Below are positions 44,183-52,117 of a stretch of DNA of 64,000 nt, one piece after another. A model generated the notes under the pieces. That model saw only the letters and a program-made list of their open reading frames with translations, was not told where the DNA came from and did no database searches. The translations under genes were made by a program, and so were the position numbers. Position 1 is the first letter of the stretch; every line of letters starts with the position of its first letter. Source of the DNA: Acidobacteriota bacterium (GTDB taxonomy: Bacteria; Acidobacteriota; Thermoanaerobaculia; Multivoradales; Multivoraceae); NCBI GenBank assembly GCA_028877275.1, contig JAPPFP010000010.1, positions 131,640 through 195,639 on the forward strand, read 5' to 3'.

Positions 44183-44995
44183 TTGAGGATTGGCGTCTGC
44201 ATCAAACAGGTACCGGACACGGACTCGCAACTGCGGATCGCGGACTCCGGACGGGGGATCGACGACAGCGATCTGAACTGGGTCATCTCCAGTTGTGACC
44301 TGTGCGCGCTGGAGGAGGCGCTCCTCCTGGCCGAAGCGGAGCTGGCGCGGGGGGAGGAGCGGCCCGAGCTGGTCGTGTTCAGCCTCGGTCCGGCACGTGT
44401 CGAGGAAGCTCTGAGAAAGGCCCTGGCGCTTGGCGCCGACCGGGCCGTTCACCTGGCGGACGAGGCGCTACAGGGAGGCGACGCGCTCGCCGACGGGCGC
44501 GCCCTCGCGGCAGCCGTGGCGAAGGAACACTGCGACCTGGTGCTGACCGGAGCGCAGTCGGACGACATCGGACAGGCAGCGACTCCGGCGGTGATCGCCG
44601 AGATCCTGGGCTTTCCCTACGCCTGGCTGGTCATGGCGGTCGAACTGGACTCGGGAAAGCGCTCGCTACGCGTGGTTCGGGAGCTGGAGGCGGGCATGAA
44701 CGAAGTCCTGAGGTTGGACCTTCCGGCCCTGCTGGCGATTCAGTCCGGCATCAACAAACCAAGGTTCGCTTCGCTGAGGGGGACGCTTCAGGCTCGCAAG
44801 AAGCCGCTACGCCATGAGGACCGCCGGGGTCTGGAGGTGGACGCGGCCAGGGTGGGGGCCGCAGGCGCGGGGTTTGAAACCGAATCCGTCACCTTGCCGC
44901 CGGCAGGCGCCGGGGGCGTGATGATCGAGGGCGTATCGGCCGAAACGGCAGCGGAAGAGCTGATCGCCCATCTCGAGCGGGAGGCGGTGCTCTGA
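44183..44995 (+). CDS. etfB: Electron transfer flavoprotein subunit beta
   Basis: AMP-binding subunit of the FAD-containing ETF heterodimer that carries electrons from acyl-CoA and other dehydrogenases to the quinone pool. 270 residues. Motifs: RIGVCIKQVPDT at the start, CALEEALLLAE, LALGADRAVHLAD, LVLTGAQSDDIGQAATPAVIAE, and LPALLAIQSGINKPRFASLRG. The TTG start is chosen by SD spacing and family N-terminus. The stop overlaps the CTG start proposed for etfA. An in-frame ATG at 44096 is less likely. Confidence 0.93.
   Translation: MRIGVCIKQVPDTDSQLRIADSGRGIDDSDLNWVISSCDLCALEEALLLAEAELARGEERPELVVFSLGPARVEEALRKALALGADRAVHLADEALQGGDALADGRALAAAVAKEHCDLVLTGAQSDDIGQAATPAVIAEILGFPYAWLVMAVELDSGKRSLRVVRELEAGMNEVLRLDLPALLAIQSGINKPRFASLRGTLQARKKPLRHEDRRGLEVDAARVGAAGAGFETESVTLPPAGAGGVMIEGVSAETAAEELIAHLEREAVL
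44979..44984 (+). promoter_or_regulatory. Shine-Dalgarno selecting CTG start of etfA
   Basis: GGGAGG seven bases before CTG 44992. The CTG forms a CTGA overlap with the etfB stop, the same four-base geometry used throughout this window. Confidence 0.55.
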
Positions 44996-45921
44996 ACGCG
45001 GCGGCGCCGGTCGTCTGGCTGGTGGAAGGCGCAGGCGGCGGACCCGGGACGCAGGAGGTTCGCGCCTGCGGGCGGGCCCTCGGCGGGAACTGCCGGGTAG
45101 CCCTTCTGGATGAAGAGCATCTCGGCCCCTATGCGCCGGGACTCTACGCCGAGGCGCTTCGCGCCCTGATCACCGACGGGGATGGCGAGGACCCTGCGGC
45201 GCCCCTTGTCGTTCTCCTGCCGCATACCTACCAGTCGGCCGAGTACGCTCCACGACTCGCGGTACGACTCGACGCCGCCTACATCGCTTCGGTCAGCGCG
45301 GCGACGATCGACGACGCGGGCCGCGTCCGTTTCCGGCGGTCCATCCTCCAGGCCAGGCTCCGGGCCGAAGTCCGGCCAAGGAAGCGAACGGTAGTCGCCA
45401 CGGTACAGATCGGCGCGTTCGGCGGTACCGATCCGGCCGCGTCGCCGGATGCCGTAGTGAAGGTCGGTCGGCCGGCCGACATCGAGGAACACGAGGAGCG
45501 GGAGGTTCTCGGCCGCGAAGCGGCGGGTGGCGGTGGGGTCGATCTGGCGGGCGCTGAGCGGATCGTGACCGCCGGCCGCGGGGTCGGCGGATCGGACGAG
45601 GTCTCCGTCGCCGCCGAGCTGGCCGTGGCGCTGGACGCCGAACTCGGGGCGAGCCGGCCCGTCGTCGACAACGGCTGGTTGCCCCGCGAGCACCAGGTCG
45701 GTTCGAGCGGGCACATCGTTGCACCGAACCTCTACCTCGCCCTCGGCGTATCCGGCTCGATCCAGCACCTGATGGGCATGAGCGGCTCCCGCATCATCGT
45801 CGCCATCAACAAGGATCCCGAGGCCCCCATCTTCAGCGTTGCCCACTACGGCATCGTCGCCGATCTCCACGAGGTTGCGCCGGTGCTGACGCGCCTGCTG
45901 GAGGCGCGACGTTCGAGTTGA
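44992..45921 (+). CDS. etfA: Electron transfer flavoprotein subunit alpha, probable CTG start
   Basis: FAD-binding ETF subunit, about 309 residues. The N-terminal strand [11 protein letters not shown], conserved in the family, is completed only if translation begins at or near CTG 44992. The first conventional start (GTG 45022) cuts through that strand. Other motifs: [43 protein letters not shown] and the FAD-binding [32 protein letters not shown] (about residues 255-286). Partner of etfB; no ETF:quinone oxidoreductase gene nearby. It ends seven bases from the convergent methyltransferase gene. Confidence 0.92.
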   Translation: MNAAAPVVWLVEGAGGGPGTQEVRACGRALGGNCRVALLDEEHLGPYAPGLYAEALRALITDGDGEDPAAPLVVLLPHTYQSAEYAPRLAVRLDAAYIASVSAATIDDAGRVRFRRSILQARLRAEVRPRKRTVVATVQIGAFGGTDPAASPDAVVKVGRPADIEEHEEREVLGREAAGGGGVDLAGAERIVTAGRGVGGSDEVSVAAELAVALDAELGASRPVVDNGWLPREHQVGSSGHIVAPNLYLALGVSGSIQHLMGMSGSRIIVAINKDPEAPIFSVAHYGIVADLHEVAPVLTRLLEARRSS

Positions 45922-45928
45922 ACACCCG

Positions 45929-46765
45929 TCAGGCTAGCTCCGCTGCCAGCAGACGGCGTAGCTCGAACAGGGCAAGAGAGGCGGCCACGGTGGCGTTCAG
46001 GGATTCGACGGCAGGGTCGGTGGGGATGGAAAGGAGGACGTCGGCACGGGTAAGGAGTGGGGCCGAGAGACCTCTGCTCTCGCTGCCGACGGCCAGGATG
46101 ATCGAGTCGGTGGGGGAGAGGGGCATGGGTTCGCCGGCGCTGGAGAACAGGGGGACGGACCGCGGCGACTCCGGATCAGGGGAACAGGGCGTCAGGGCCA
46201 GACAGTGGGCATCCGGAGGGAGTTGATCCACGCCGACGTCGGTCCATAGCGGAATCCGTAGCAGACTGCCGGCGGAGGCGCGGAGAGCTCGCGGGTGGCT
46301 GGGCCGGGCGGTGCCCGGGGAGAGAAGCAGGGACGCGGCGCCTGCGGCTTCGGCGGATCGGGCCATGGCGCCGAGGTTTCCCGGGTCCTGGATGCTGTCG
46401 GCGTAGAGATGGAGGCCGGGATCAAGTGCGGGGGCCGTGCTCTGGGCCGTCTTCCAGGTGCGAGGCGGTTCGACGATGGCGGCGATTCCCTGGGGAGCGT
46501 CCGCGTCGGCCTGCTCGCGCAGGCGTTCGGGGTCGATCGAGGTGGCACGCGTACCGGACTCGTGCTCGACACGGTCTACGAGTTCCGCGTGGCGGGCCCG
46601 GAAGTCGGCGGTGACCAGCAGGTGACGCAGGGTGAGACCGGCCTCAGCGGCGGCCGTTGCCAGGTGCGTGCCCTCAAGCAGGAGGAGATCCGCGTTTCTG
46701 CGGCCGTGAGCACTGCGCAGTCGGCGGATCGTCCTGACCTGTGGGTTGCTCCTGCTGCGGATCAT
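45929..46765 (-). CDS. TrmH/SpoU family RNA 2'-O-methyltransferase
   Basis: 278-residue SPOUT methyltransferase acting on rRNA or tRNA ribose. It has an N-terminal substrate-binding domain (RNADLLLLEGTHLATAAAEAG) and three knot motifs: DPGNLGAMARSAEAAG (motif 1 with catalytic-type Asn), ILAVGSESRGLS (motif 2), and VESLNATVAASLALFE (motif 3). The target nucleotide is not assignable (RlmB- or TsnR-like). Start ATG 46765; minus-strand TAACAT lies ten bases upstream. Confidence 0.9.
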   Translation of the reverse strand: MIRSRSNPQVRTIRRLRSAHGRRNADLLLLEGTHLATAAAEAGLTLRHLLVTADFRARHAELVDRVEHESGTRATSIDPERLREQADADAPQGIAAIVEPPRTWKTAQSTAPALDPGLHLYADSIQDPGNLGAMARSAEAAGAASLLLSPGTARPSHPRALRASAGSLLRIPLWTDVGVDQLPPDAHCLALTPCSPDPESPRSVPLFSSAGEPMPLSPTDSIILAVGSESRGLSAPLLTRADVLLSIPTDPAVESLNATVAASLALFELRRLLAAELA

Positions 46766-46775
46766 GACTGTGGCG

Positions 46776-46781
46776 ATGTTA
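46776..46781 (-). promoter_or_regulatory. TAACAT box before RNA methyltransferase gene
   Basis: TAACAT on the minus strand ten bases before the ATG at 46765, in -10 position for a leaderless transcript. Divergent from metK. Confidence 0.25.
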
Positions 46782-46840
46782 TGGATCGGCGCCGCCGAAT
46801 GTGGGAAGCCCCGTGCGGTGGATCTTGCTCCGGAACTTGC

Positions 46841-46846
46841 TAGTGT
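46841..46846 (+). promoter_or_regulatory. TGC-TAGTGT extended -10 before metK
   Basis: TAGTGT preceded by TGC, eight bases before ATG 46855. It resembles the TGG-TAGTGT of the pal promoter. No consensus -35. Confidence 0.4.
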
Positions 46847-46854
46847 CGCGGCCC

Positions 46855-48036
46855 ATGCCGAGACCCGCGAGCGGAATGCGCCGGCTGTTCACATCCGAAT
46901 CGGTTACCGAAGGACATCCCGACAAGGTCGCGGACCAGATCTCGGACGCCGTCCTCGACGCGGCGCTGAGCCGCGATCCGGAGGCCCGGGTAGCGTGCGA
47001 GACGCTCGTGAGTACGGATCTGGTGCTGCTCGCGGGCGAGATCACGGTTCGTTCCGGCGGCGCCGGGATCGACTTCGAGGCGGTGGCCCGGAAGACCATC
47101 CGGGACATCGGCTATACGGACGCCGGTGTTGGATTCGCCGCTGACGACTGCGAGGTGCAGGTCCGGCTCGATCCCCAGTCTCCGGACATCGCCCTTGGCG
47201 TCGACACCGGCGGCGCGGGTGACCAGGGACTGATGTTCGGCTACGCCTGCCGTGAGACCGAGGAACTCATGCCGTTGCCGATCCAGCTCGCGCACGCGCT
47301 GACCCGGCGTCTCGCCGAACTGAGGCGCTCGGGCGAAGCCGACTGGCTGCGGCCGGACGGCAAGTCCCAGGTCACGGTGGAGTACGACGAGAACGGTGCG
47401 CCACTACGCGCGCACACGATCGTCGTCTCGACACAGCATGCGCCGGGCGTTGCCATGGACGAGATACGCGGGTTCGTGCGGGAACTCGTGGTCCGGCCGA
47501 CGATGCCTGCCGACCTGTATCGCGAGAACGGCACGCAGGAAACGAAGCTCCTCGTCAATCCGACTGGCCGGTTCGAGGTCGGCGGTCCGCAGGGGGACTG
47601 CGGGCTGACGGGACGGAAGATCATCGTCGACACCTACGGCGGCGTTGGCCACCACGGTGGCGGCGCGTTCTCCGGCAAGGATCCGACCAAGGTGGACCGC
47701 TCCGCCAGCTACATGGCCCGCTACGTGGCGAAGAACCTCGTGGCGGCCGGGATGGCCGATCGGCTGGAAGTGCAACTGGCGTACGCCATCGGCGTCGCCA
47801 AACCGGTTTCGGTCCACGTGGACTCCTTCGGCACCGCGCGCGAAGGACTTACGGACCGGCTCCTCGAGGAGATCGCCGTCAGCGAGTTCGCCCTCGAGCC
47901 GCTCGCGATCATCGACGAACTGCATCTGCGTCAGCCCCGCTATCTCCAGACCGCGGCCTACGGCCACTTCGGCAGGCCCGAGTTCCCCTGGGAGCAGGTG
48001 GACCGGGTTCCCACACTTCGCCGCGCGGTCGCCTGA
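46855..48036 (+). CDS. metK: S-adenosylmethionine synthase
   Basis: Makes SAM from methionine and ATP in the cytoplasm. 393 residues from ATG 46855 (ATG 46876, beginning [17 protein letters not shown], is an alternative). Motifs: [53 protein letters not shown], and the P-loop-like [32 protein letters not shown]. The product feeds the many methyltransferases in this window; ahcY recycles the by-product. Neither start has a good Shine-Dalgarno. Confidence 0.95.
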   Translation: MPRPASGMRRLFTSESVTEGHPDKVADQISDAVLDAALSRDPEARVACETLVSTDLVLLAGEITVRSGGAGIDFEAVARKTIRDIGYTDAGVGFAADDCEVQVRLDPQSPDIALGVDTGGAGDQGLMFGYACRETEELMPLPIQLAHALTRRLAELRRSGEADWLRPDGKSQVTVEYDENGAPLRAHTIVVSTQHAPGVAMDEIRGFVRELVVRPTMPADLYRENGTQETKLLVNPTGRFEVGGPQGDCGLTGRKIIVDTYGGVGHHGGGAFSGKDPTKVDRSASYMARYVAKNLVAAGMADRLEVQLAYAIGVAKPVSVHVDSFGTAREGLTDRLLEEIAVSEFALEPLAIIDELHLRQPRYLQTAAYGHFGRPEFPWEQVDRVPTLRRAVA

Positions 48037-48046
48037 CCGGAGATCG

Positions 48047-50488
48047 CTAGGTCCGCACGCCCAGAAACAGGTAGAGCGCCAGTGTTCCGAACAGAACGTT
48101 GGGGCTCCAGGCGGCGATCAGCGGCGGCAGGGCCTCGGACTGGCCCAGGGTGGTGAAGACACTGATCACGGTGTAGTACACGATCCCCACGACGATGGAG
48201 ATGCCAATGCCGTAGAGCGCGCCCTGGCGACCCAGGCGAAACGCGAAGGGCAGCGCCACGAGAGCCATCACCAGGCTCACGACAGGCATCGCGGTCTTGT
48301 TGTGGAGTTGCATCTCCAGGTCCGGAACGTCGGTTCCCGCCGCCACGAGTTCGTCGATGTGGTTACGGAGTTCGATCCGATTCATCTGCTCGGCGTACTT
48401 CACTTCGGTGTTGAAGAACTCCGGATCCTCCGGCAGGTCCACCGGCTGCGGACCGGCGAATCGCTGGGTGCCGGTGATCGTCAGGCCGTCGAACTCCCGA
48501 ATCCAGGCGTCCAGCAGATCCCAGCGACCCCGGCCGTCGCCGGGGACGTATCGGGCCGCGGCCGCGTAGAGACGCCGCGTCAGCCGGTGTTGCGCGTCGA
48601 ACCGGAAGACCTGGAGTCGCCGCAGAGTAGCCCGGTCCGCGTCGTAGTGCCGGTAGTTGTAGATGTAGCCCCCACCGTCCTCTTCCTGGGCGAAGCGCCA
48701 CTGGCGATCAGCGCGGTGGTAGCTCTTGATCGGGCCGGTGTTGCCCCGGATTTGATCCCTCAGTTCGACGACCTTCGCGTTCGAGGCCGGCAGCACCGAG
48801 TTCTCCAGCGCGGCACTCAGGACGGCAACGCCGACTGCGGCGAGCAGCGCCGGCACGGCGAGTCGGAACAGGCTGAAGCCAAGCGCCTTGGCAGCGACGA
48901 CTTCATTGCGTTGCGACAGCAGGCCGAAAGTAACGAGAGTCGTGACGAGAACGAGGACCGGCGCGTTGTCGTAGAAGACCTGCAGGGACAGCAACGGGTA
49001 GTACTCGAAGAAGACGCTGGAGGGAACACTGTTCCGGAGCATCTCGTCGACGAGCTGGGTGAAGTCGGAAACGATGAAGACGGCCAGGGCGGCGACGATC
49101 GTGACGGCTAGCACCCGGACGAAGACGCCGAAGATGTAGCGGTCCAGGACTCCGGGGAAGCGGAAACCCGGCGGTTCCACCCGGACCTTCACCCGGGTGC
49201 GGGCGGGGGAGGAGGGCAGTGAGCGCGGCTGGGCGAGGGCCAGCCGGTGCTCCTGCGCGCGCCGCCGGCGTCCCCGGAGTTCCCGCAGGCGGCCGAGGCG
49301 GACGAGACGCCGCCACAGGTGGTCCCGTGTGAACCGGTCGACGGCGCTGATCATCAGGCTCTTGTCCCGGTTGCGGCGCCACAGCAGGAAGGTGCCGAGG
49401 ACGCTGAGAATGATGTTCGGCGCCCACATGGCCAGCCAGGGAGGCAGTTGGCCGCTGGCGGCCGCTTCCTCGCCGTTTCCGAGCAGGACGTAGTAGAAGA
49501 GGAAGATACCGACCGACAGCAGGAAGCCGGATGAGCGTCCGCCGCGCCGGTTCCGGAAGCCGAGCGGGATGCCGTAGAGACCGAAGACGAGGCACGCCGC
49601 CGGTATGGCGAACTTCTTGTGGATCTCGACCAACGCGCGGTTCCGCTCGGTCCCTGTCCGCTCGGGCTCCGCCGCCCGTTCGACGAGCTCGGTGAGGGTC
49701 ATGGAACGCACGTCCTTCGCCAGAACCAGACGTTCCTCATGCCGGAAAAGGCTGTCCTCGAGCGCGATGTTGGCGCCCCTGAGCCGCTGGAGACGGTAGG
49801 CGCCGGGGTTGTTGGTATCCACTTCGTGTACATCGGCGACACCGAACCGCAGGACCGCCTGGCCGGTGGCTTGGTTCAGGTTGATCTGCCCGGTTTCGCC
49901 CACGATCACCTGCTGTTCCGGACCCGGCACCGCGTCGGCGAGGAAGACGCCTCGCCACCCGCCGCCGTTCTCGGGCGCCTCGAAGACGTAGAGGACGCGA
50001 TCCTGAAGCTGGTCGTAGAACACCTTCGGCTTGACCTGCTGACTGACGTTCCGCGTCAGAATCGAAAGGCGCAGCTCGCTGATCGCCTTGTTGCCCGCCG
50101 GCAGGGTGACGGTCGTCAGATAACCCGTGAGGCCGGCCAGCACCAGGCTCAGAAGCAGGATCGGCCGGTAGATGGCCCACAGACTGATGCCCGAGGCCCT
50201 CATCGCCACGAGTTCGCTGTCCGCCGCCAGGCGGCCGATCGCGATCAGGATCGCGAACAGGAAGGCCATCGGGATCGTCAGGACGACGATGTGCGGCAGA
50301 CTGTAGGCCAGCAACTGCAGCGCGACCGCGGCCTCCACGTTCCGGCCGATGATCATCTCGGCGTACTGGAAGAGCTCCTGCATCAGAGCCAGGAACGTGA
50401 ACACCAGGAGCCCGAGGACGAGCGGGCCCGTGGTTTCGCGGAGGATGTAGCGGTCGAGGAGTCGGTACATCGCGGTTGCCGGCGCCAT
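48047..50488 (-). CDS. Fused LptF-LptG LPS export permease
   Basis: 813-residue inner-membrane protein containing two complete YjgP/YjgQ permease units in one chain. Unit 1 (about 1-376): LLDRYILRETTGPLVLGLLVF, ADSELVAMRASGISLWAIYRP, a periplasmic jellyroll, then IHKKFAIPAACLVFGLYGIPLGFRNRRG and three C-terminal helices. An Arg-rich linker (about 377-440) follows. Unit 2 (about 440-813): VLDRYIFGVFVRVLAVTIVAAL, SQRNEVVAAKALGFSLFRLA, jellyroll, LHNKTAMPVVSLVMALVALPFAFRLGRQG. LptF and LptG normally are separate proteins of about 360 residues pairing with LptB2; a fusion would fix their stoichiometry. ATG 50488 or ATG 50470. Last gene of the leftward cluster, with its own promoter candidate. Confidence 0.9.
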   Translation of the reverse strand: MAPATAMYRLLDRYILRETTGPLVLGLLVFTFLALMQELFQYAEMIIGRNVEAAVALQLLAYSLPHIVVLTIPMAFLFAILIAIGRLAADSELVAMRASGISLWAIYRPILLLSLVLAGLTGYLTTVTLPAGNKAISELRLSILTRNVSQQVKPKVFYDQLQDRVLYVFEAPENGGGWRGVFLADAVPGPEQQVIVGETGQINLNQATGQAVLRFGVADVHEVDTNNPGAYRLQRLRGANIALEDSLFRHEERLVLAKDVRSMTLTELVERAAEPERTGTERNRALVEIHKKFAIPAACLVFGLYGIPLGFRNRRGGRSSGFLLSVGIFLFYYVLLGNGEEAAASGQLPPWLAMWAPNIILSVLGTFLLWRRNRDKSLMISAVDRFTRDHLWRRLVRLGRLRELRGRRRRAQEHRLALAQPRSLPSSPARTRVKVRVEPPGFRFPGVLDRYIFGVFVRVLAVTIVAALAVFIVSDFTQLVDEMLRNSVPSSVFFEYYPLLSLQVFYDNAPVLVLVTTLVTFGLLSQRNEVVAAKALGFSLFRLAVPALLAAVGVAVLSAALENSVLPASNAKVVELRDQIRGNTGPIKSYHRADRQWRFAQEEDGGGYIYNYRHYDADRATLRRLQVFRFDAQHRLTRRLYAAAARYVPGDGRGRWDLLDAWIREFDGLTITGTQRFAGPQPVDLPEDPEFFNTEVKYAEQMNRIELRNHIDELVAAGTDVPDLEMQLHNKTAMPVVSLVMALVALPFAFRLGRQGALYGIGISIVVGIVYYTVISVFTTLGQSEALPPLIAAWSPNVLFGTLALYLFLGVRT

Positions 50489-50533
50489 TCTGACCCATCG
50501 GCCCGGGCGGGCGGCCCCGCTGTGTTTGTTTAC

Positions 50534-50551
50534 ATAATGGACATTATCAGA
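50534..50551 (-). promoter_or_regulatory. Promoter/operator candidate for lptF-lptG
   Basis: An AT-rich island in the 128-base gap between parB and the LptF/G gene. A perfect palindrome ATAATG-GA-CATTAT (50534-50547) overlaps a minus-strand extended -10 TGA-TAATGT (50541-50546), 53 bases before ATG 50488. The 18-bp stretch is 15/18 identical to that upstream of pal. The -35 is weak (TTCCTG at 50564-50569). Confidence 0.45.
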
Positions 50552-50616
50552 CCTCAGCCACGCCAGGAACTTCGCGGTGGACCCGGCAACGATCCCGCAT
50601 CGGGGTCTGAACGCCC

Positions 50617-51516
50617 TTACGGACTCGCCGGCTCGTCCCGGCTGCGCCGAAGCTCCGCGAGCAACTCCTCGAGTGCCGAGATGAGATCCTTCTCTTCCAC
50701 GACTTCCTGCCTGAAGCTGAGTGAAACGCTGAAGCGCTCATCGACCGATCGGAACCGGAACACGTGGGGCTTCCGGGCGTCGGCGGTTTCCGTCGCCTGC
50801 GGGTCTTCGTCCTCATCCGCCACGGACCGGCGCTTCCGGATCTCGGCGCGAATCTCCGCCCGCGTGAGACCGAACTCCGCGATGCGCTCCAGCATCCGGA
50901 TCATCGAAGCCTCCGTCCCGAGCTTCATCACTTCGAGCAGAATGGACTTGCTGGACGCCACGCCGAGCCCGATCGCGGTTTCGCGCACGGTCCTGGGCAT
51001 GCGCAGGAGTCCGAGGGACTCCGTCACGCTGACCCGGGACCGGCCGACAGCGCCCGCTACGCGATCGTGCGTGTAGCCATGGCGCTCGACGAGGGTCCGC
51101 AAACCCTCCGCCTCCTCGAACGGCGTTAGGTCGGCTCGCTGAAGGTTCTCCACGAGGGCGATCTCGAGGGCCGCGCGAGGAGAGACGTCCATCTCGATCA
51201 ACGGAATCTCTCCGAGTCCCGCCTGTCGCGCGGCGCGGAAACGCCGCTCACCGGAGATGATCCGGTACCTGCGGTGAGCCGTCGTGCCGTCCGGGCCGGG
51301 CTGGTCGACCGGACGGGCCAGGATCGGTTCGAGCACGCCTCTGGCGCGTATCGAGGCGGTCAGGCCGTCCAGGCTGCCGAGGTCACGCCGGGGTTGGTCC
51401 GGGTCCGGCTCGATCCTGGCCAGAGGCACCATTCGGCCAACCGCGGCCCCGGCGGAACGGCGGACTTCCCCGAAGGTCTGCGCGGTGTCGGGTCCGGTCT
51501 CGCCTTCCGTCGGCAT
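50617..51516 (-). CDS. ParB/Spo0J family protein without adjacent ParA
   Basis: 299-residue ParB-like protein: N-terminal CTPase/ParB domain (VPLARIEPDPDQPRRDLGSLDGLTASI, RYRIISGERRFRAARQAG, VENLQRADLTPFEEAEG), a KorB-like HTH (THDRVAGAVGRSRVSVTESLGLLRMP) and a C-terminal segment (FRFRSVDERFSVSLSFRQ...). The GERRxRA and ENLQR motifs are intact. No parA, gidB or parS-like cluster is visible here, so it may be a chromosomal ParB separated from its partner, or a nucleoid-occlusion or regulatory paralog. Seven bases after the bifunctional nuclease gene. Confidence 0.85.
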   Translation of the reverse strand: MPTEGETGPDTAQTFGEVRRSAGAAVGRMVPLARIEPDPDQPRRDLGSLDGLTASIRARGVLEPILARPVDQPGPDGTTAHRRYRIISGERRFRAARQAGLGEIPLIEMDVSPRAALEIALVENLQRADLTPFEEAEGLRTLVERHGYTHDRVAGAVGRSRVSVTESLGLLRMPRTVRETAIGLGVASSKSILLEVMKLGTEASMIRMLERIAEFGLTRAEIRAEIRKRRSVADEDEDPQATETADARKPHVFRFRSVDERFSVSLSFRQEVVEEKDLISALEELLAELRRSRDEPASP

Positions 51517-51523
51517 CGGCCGG

Positions 51524-52117
51524 CTACATCTCGTACTTTCCCAACGTCTTCGGGTCGAGCTCCTCCAGCCACTTCTTCATCTTCTTCTCGTCCGTTCCCG
51601 CCGCGGGGGCTTCGCCGGCGCCATCGCCATCCTCCTGGTCGGATTGCCTGACGCGAGCGAGATCGGCCACCGATTGCCGGACGAAGAGTGGCGCGCCGGC
51701 GCGCAGCGCGAGGGCGATGGCGTCGCTCGGCCTTGCGTCGAGAAGACGGTGCTCGCCCGAGCGTTCGACGAGCTCGACAACCGCCAGGAACGTGTTTCCC
51801 TCGATCGCCCTGACGACCACTTCGATGACCTCGGCGCCCACCAGGTCGAGGGCGTTCTTCAGCAGATCGTGAGTCATCGGCCGGCCCGGATCCCGGCCCT
51901 CGATCGCCAGCTGGATGGCGCCGGCCTCGAAAATGCCGATCCAGATCGGAACGACCGAACTCTCTTCCGGGTCGCGTTCGTGCAGCCGCAGGATCACGAT
52001 CGGCTGGTTGGAGTTCGGCTCCATCATCAGGCCGTGGACCTCGGCCGGGATCTTCCGATCCTCGGATTCCTCCCGGGTCGACCCGGCCTTGACCTCGTCC
52101 GCCGTCATCCCGGTCAT
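51524..52117 (-). CDS. Bifunctional nuclease family protein (DUF151)
   Basis: 197 residues with the BFN/DUF151 domain: AEVHGLMMEPNSNQPIVILRL, VVPIWIGIFEAGAIQLAIEG, RPMTHDLLKNALDLVGAEV, and LLDARPSDAIALALRAGAPLFV. Plant members have DNase/RNase activity; bacterial roles are poorly defined. An acidic linker and a Lys-rich helix form the C-terminus. The start overlaps the miaB stop by four bases (ATGA), a pairing also seen in other bacteria where BFN-domain genes neighbour tRNA-modification genes. Confidence 0.85.
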   Translation of the reverse strand: MTGMTADEVKAGSTREESEDRKIPAEVHGLMMEPNSNQPIVILRLHERDPEESSVVPIWIGIFEAGAIQLAIEGRDPGRPMTHDLLKNALDLVGAEVIEVVVRAIEGNTFLAVVELVERSGEHRLLDARPSDAIALALRAGAPLFVRQSVADLARVRQSDQEDGDGAGEAPAAGTDEKKMKKWLEELDPKTLGKYEM

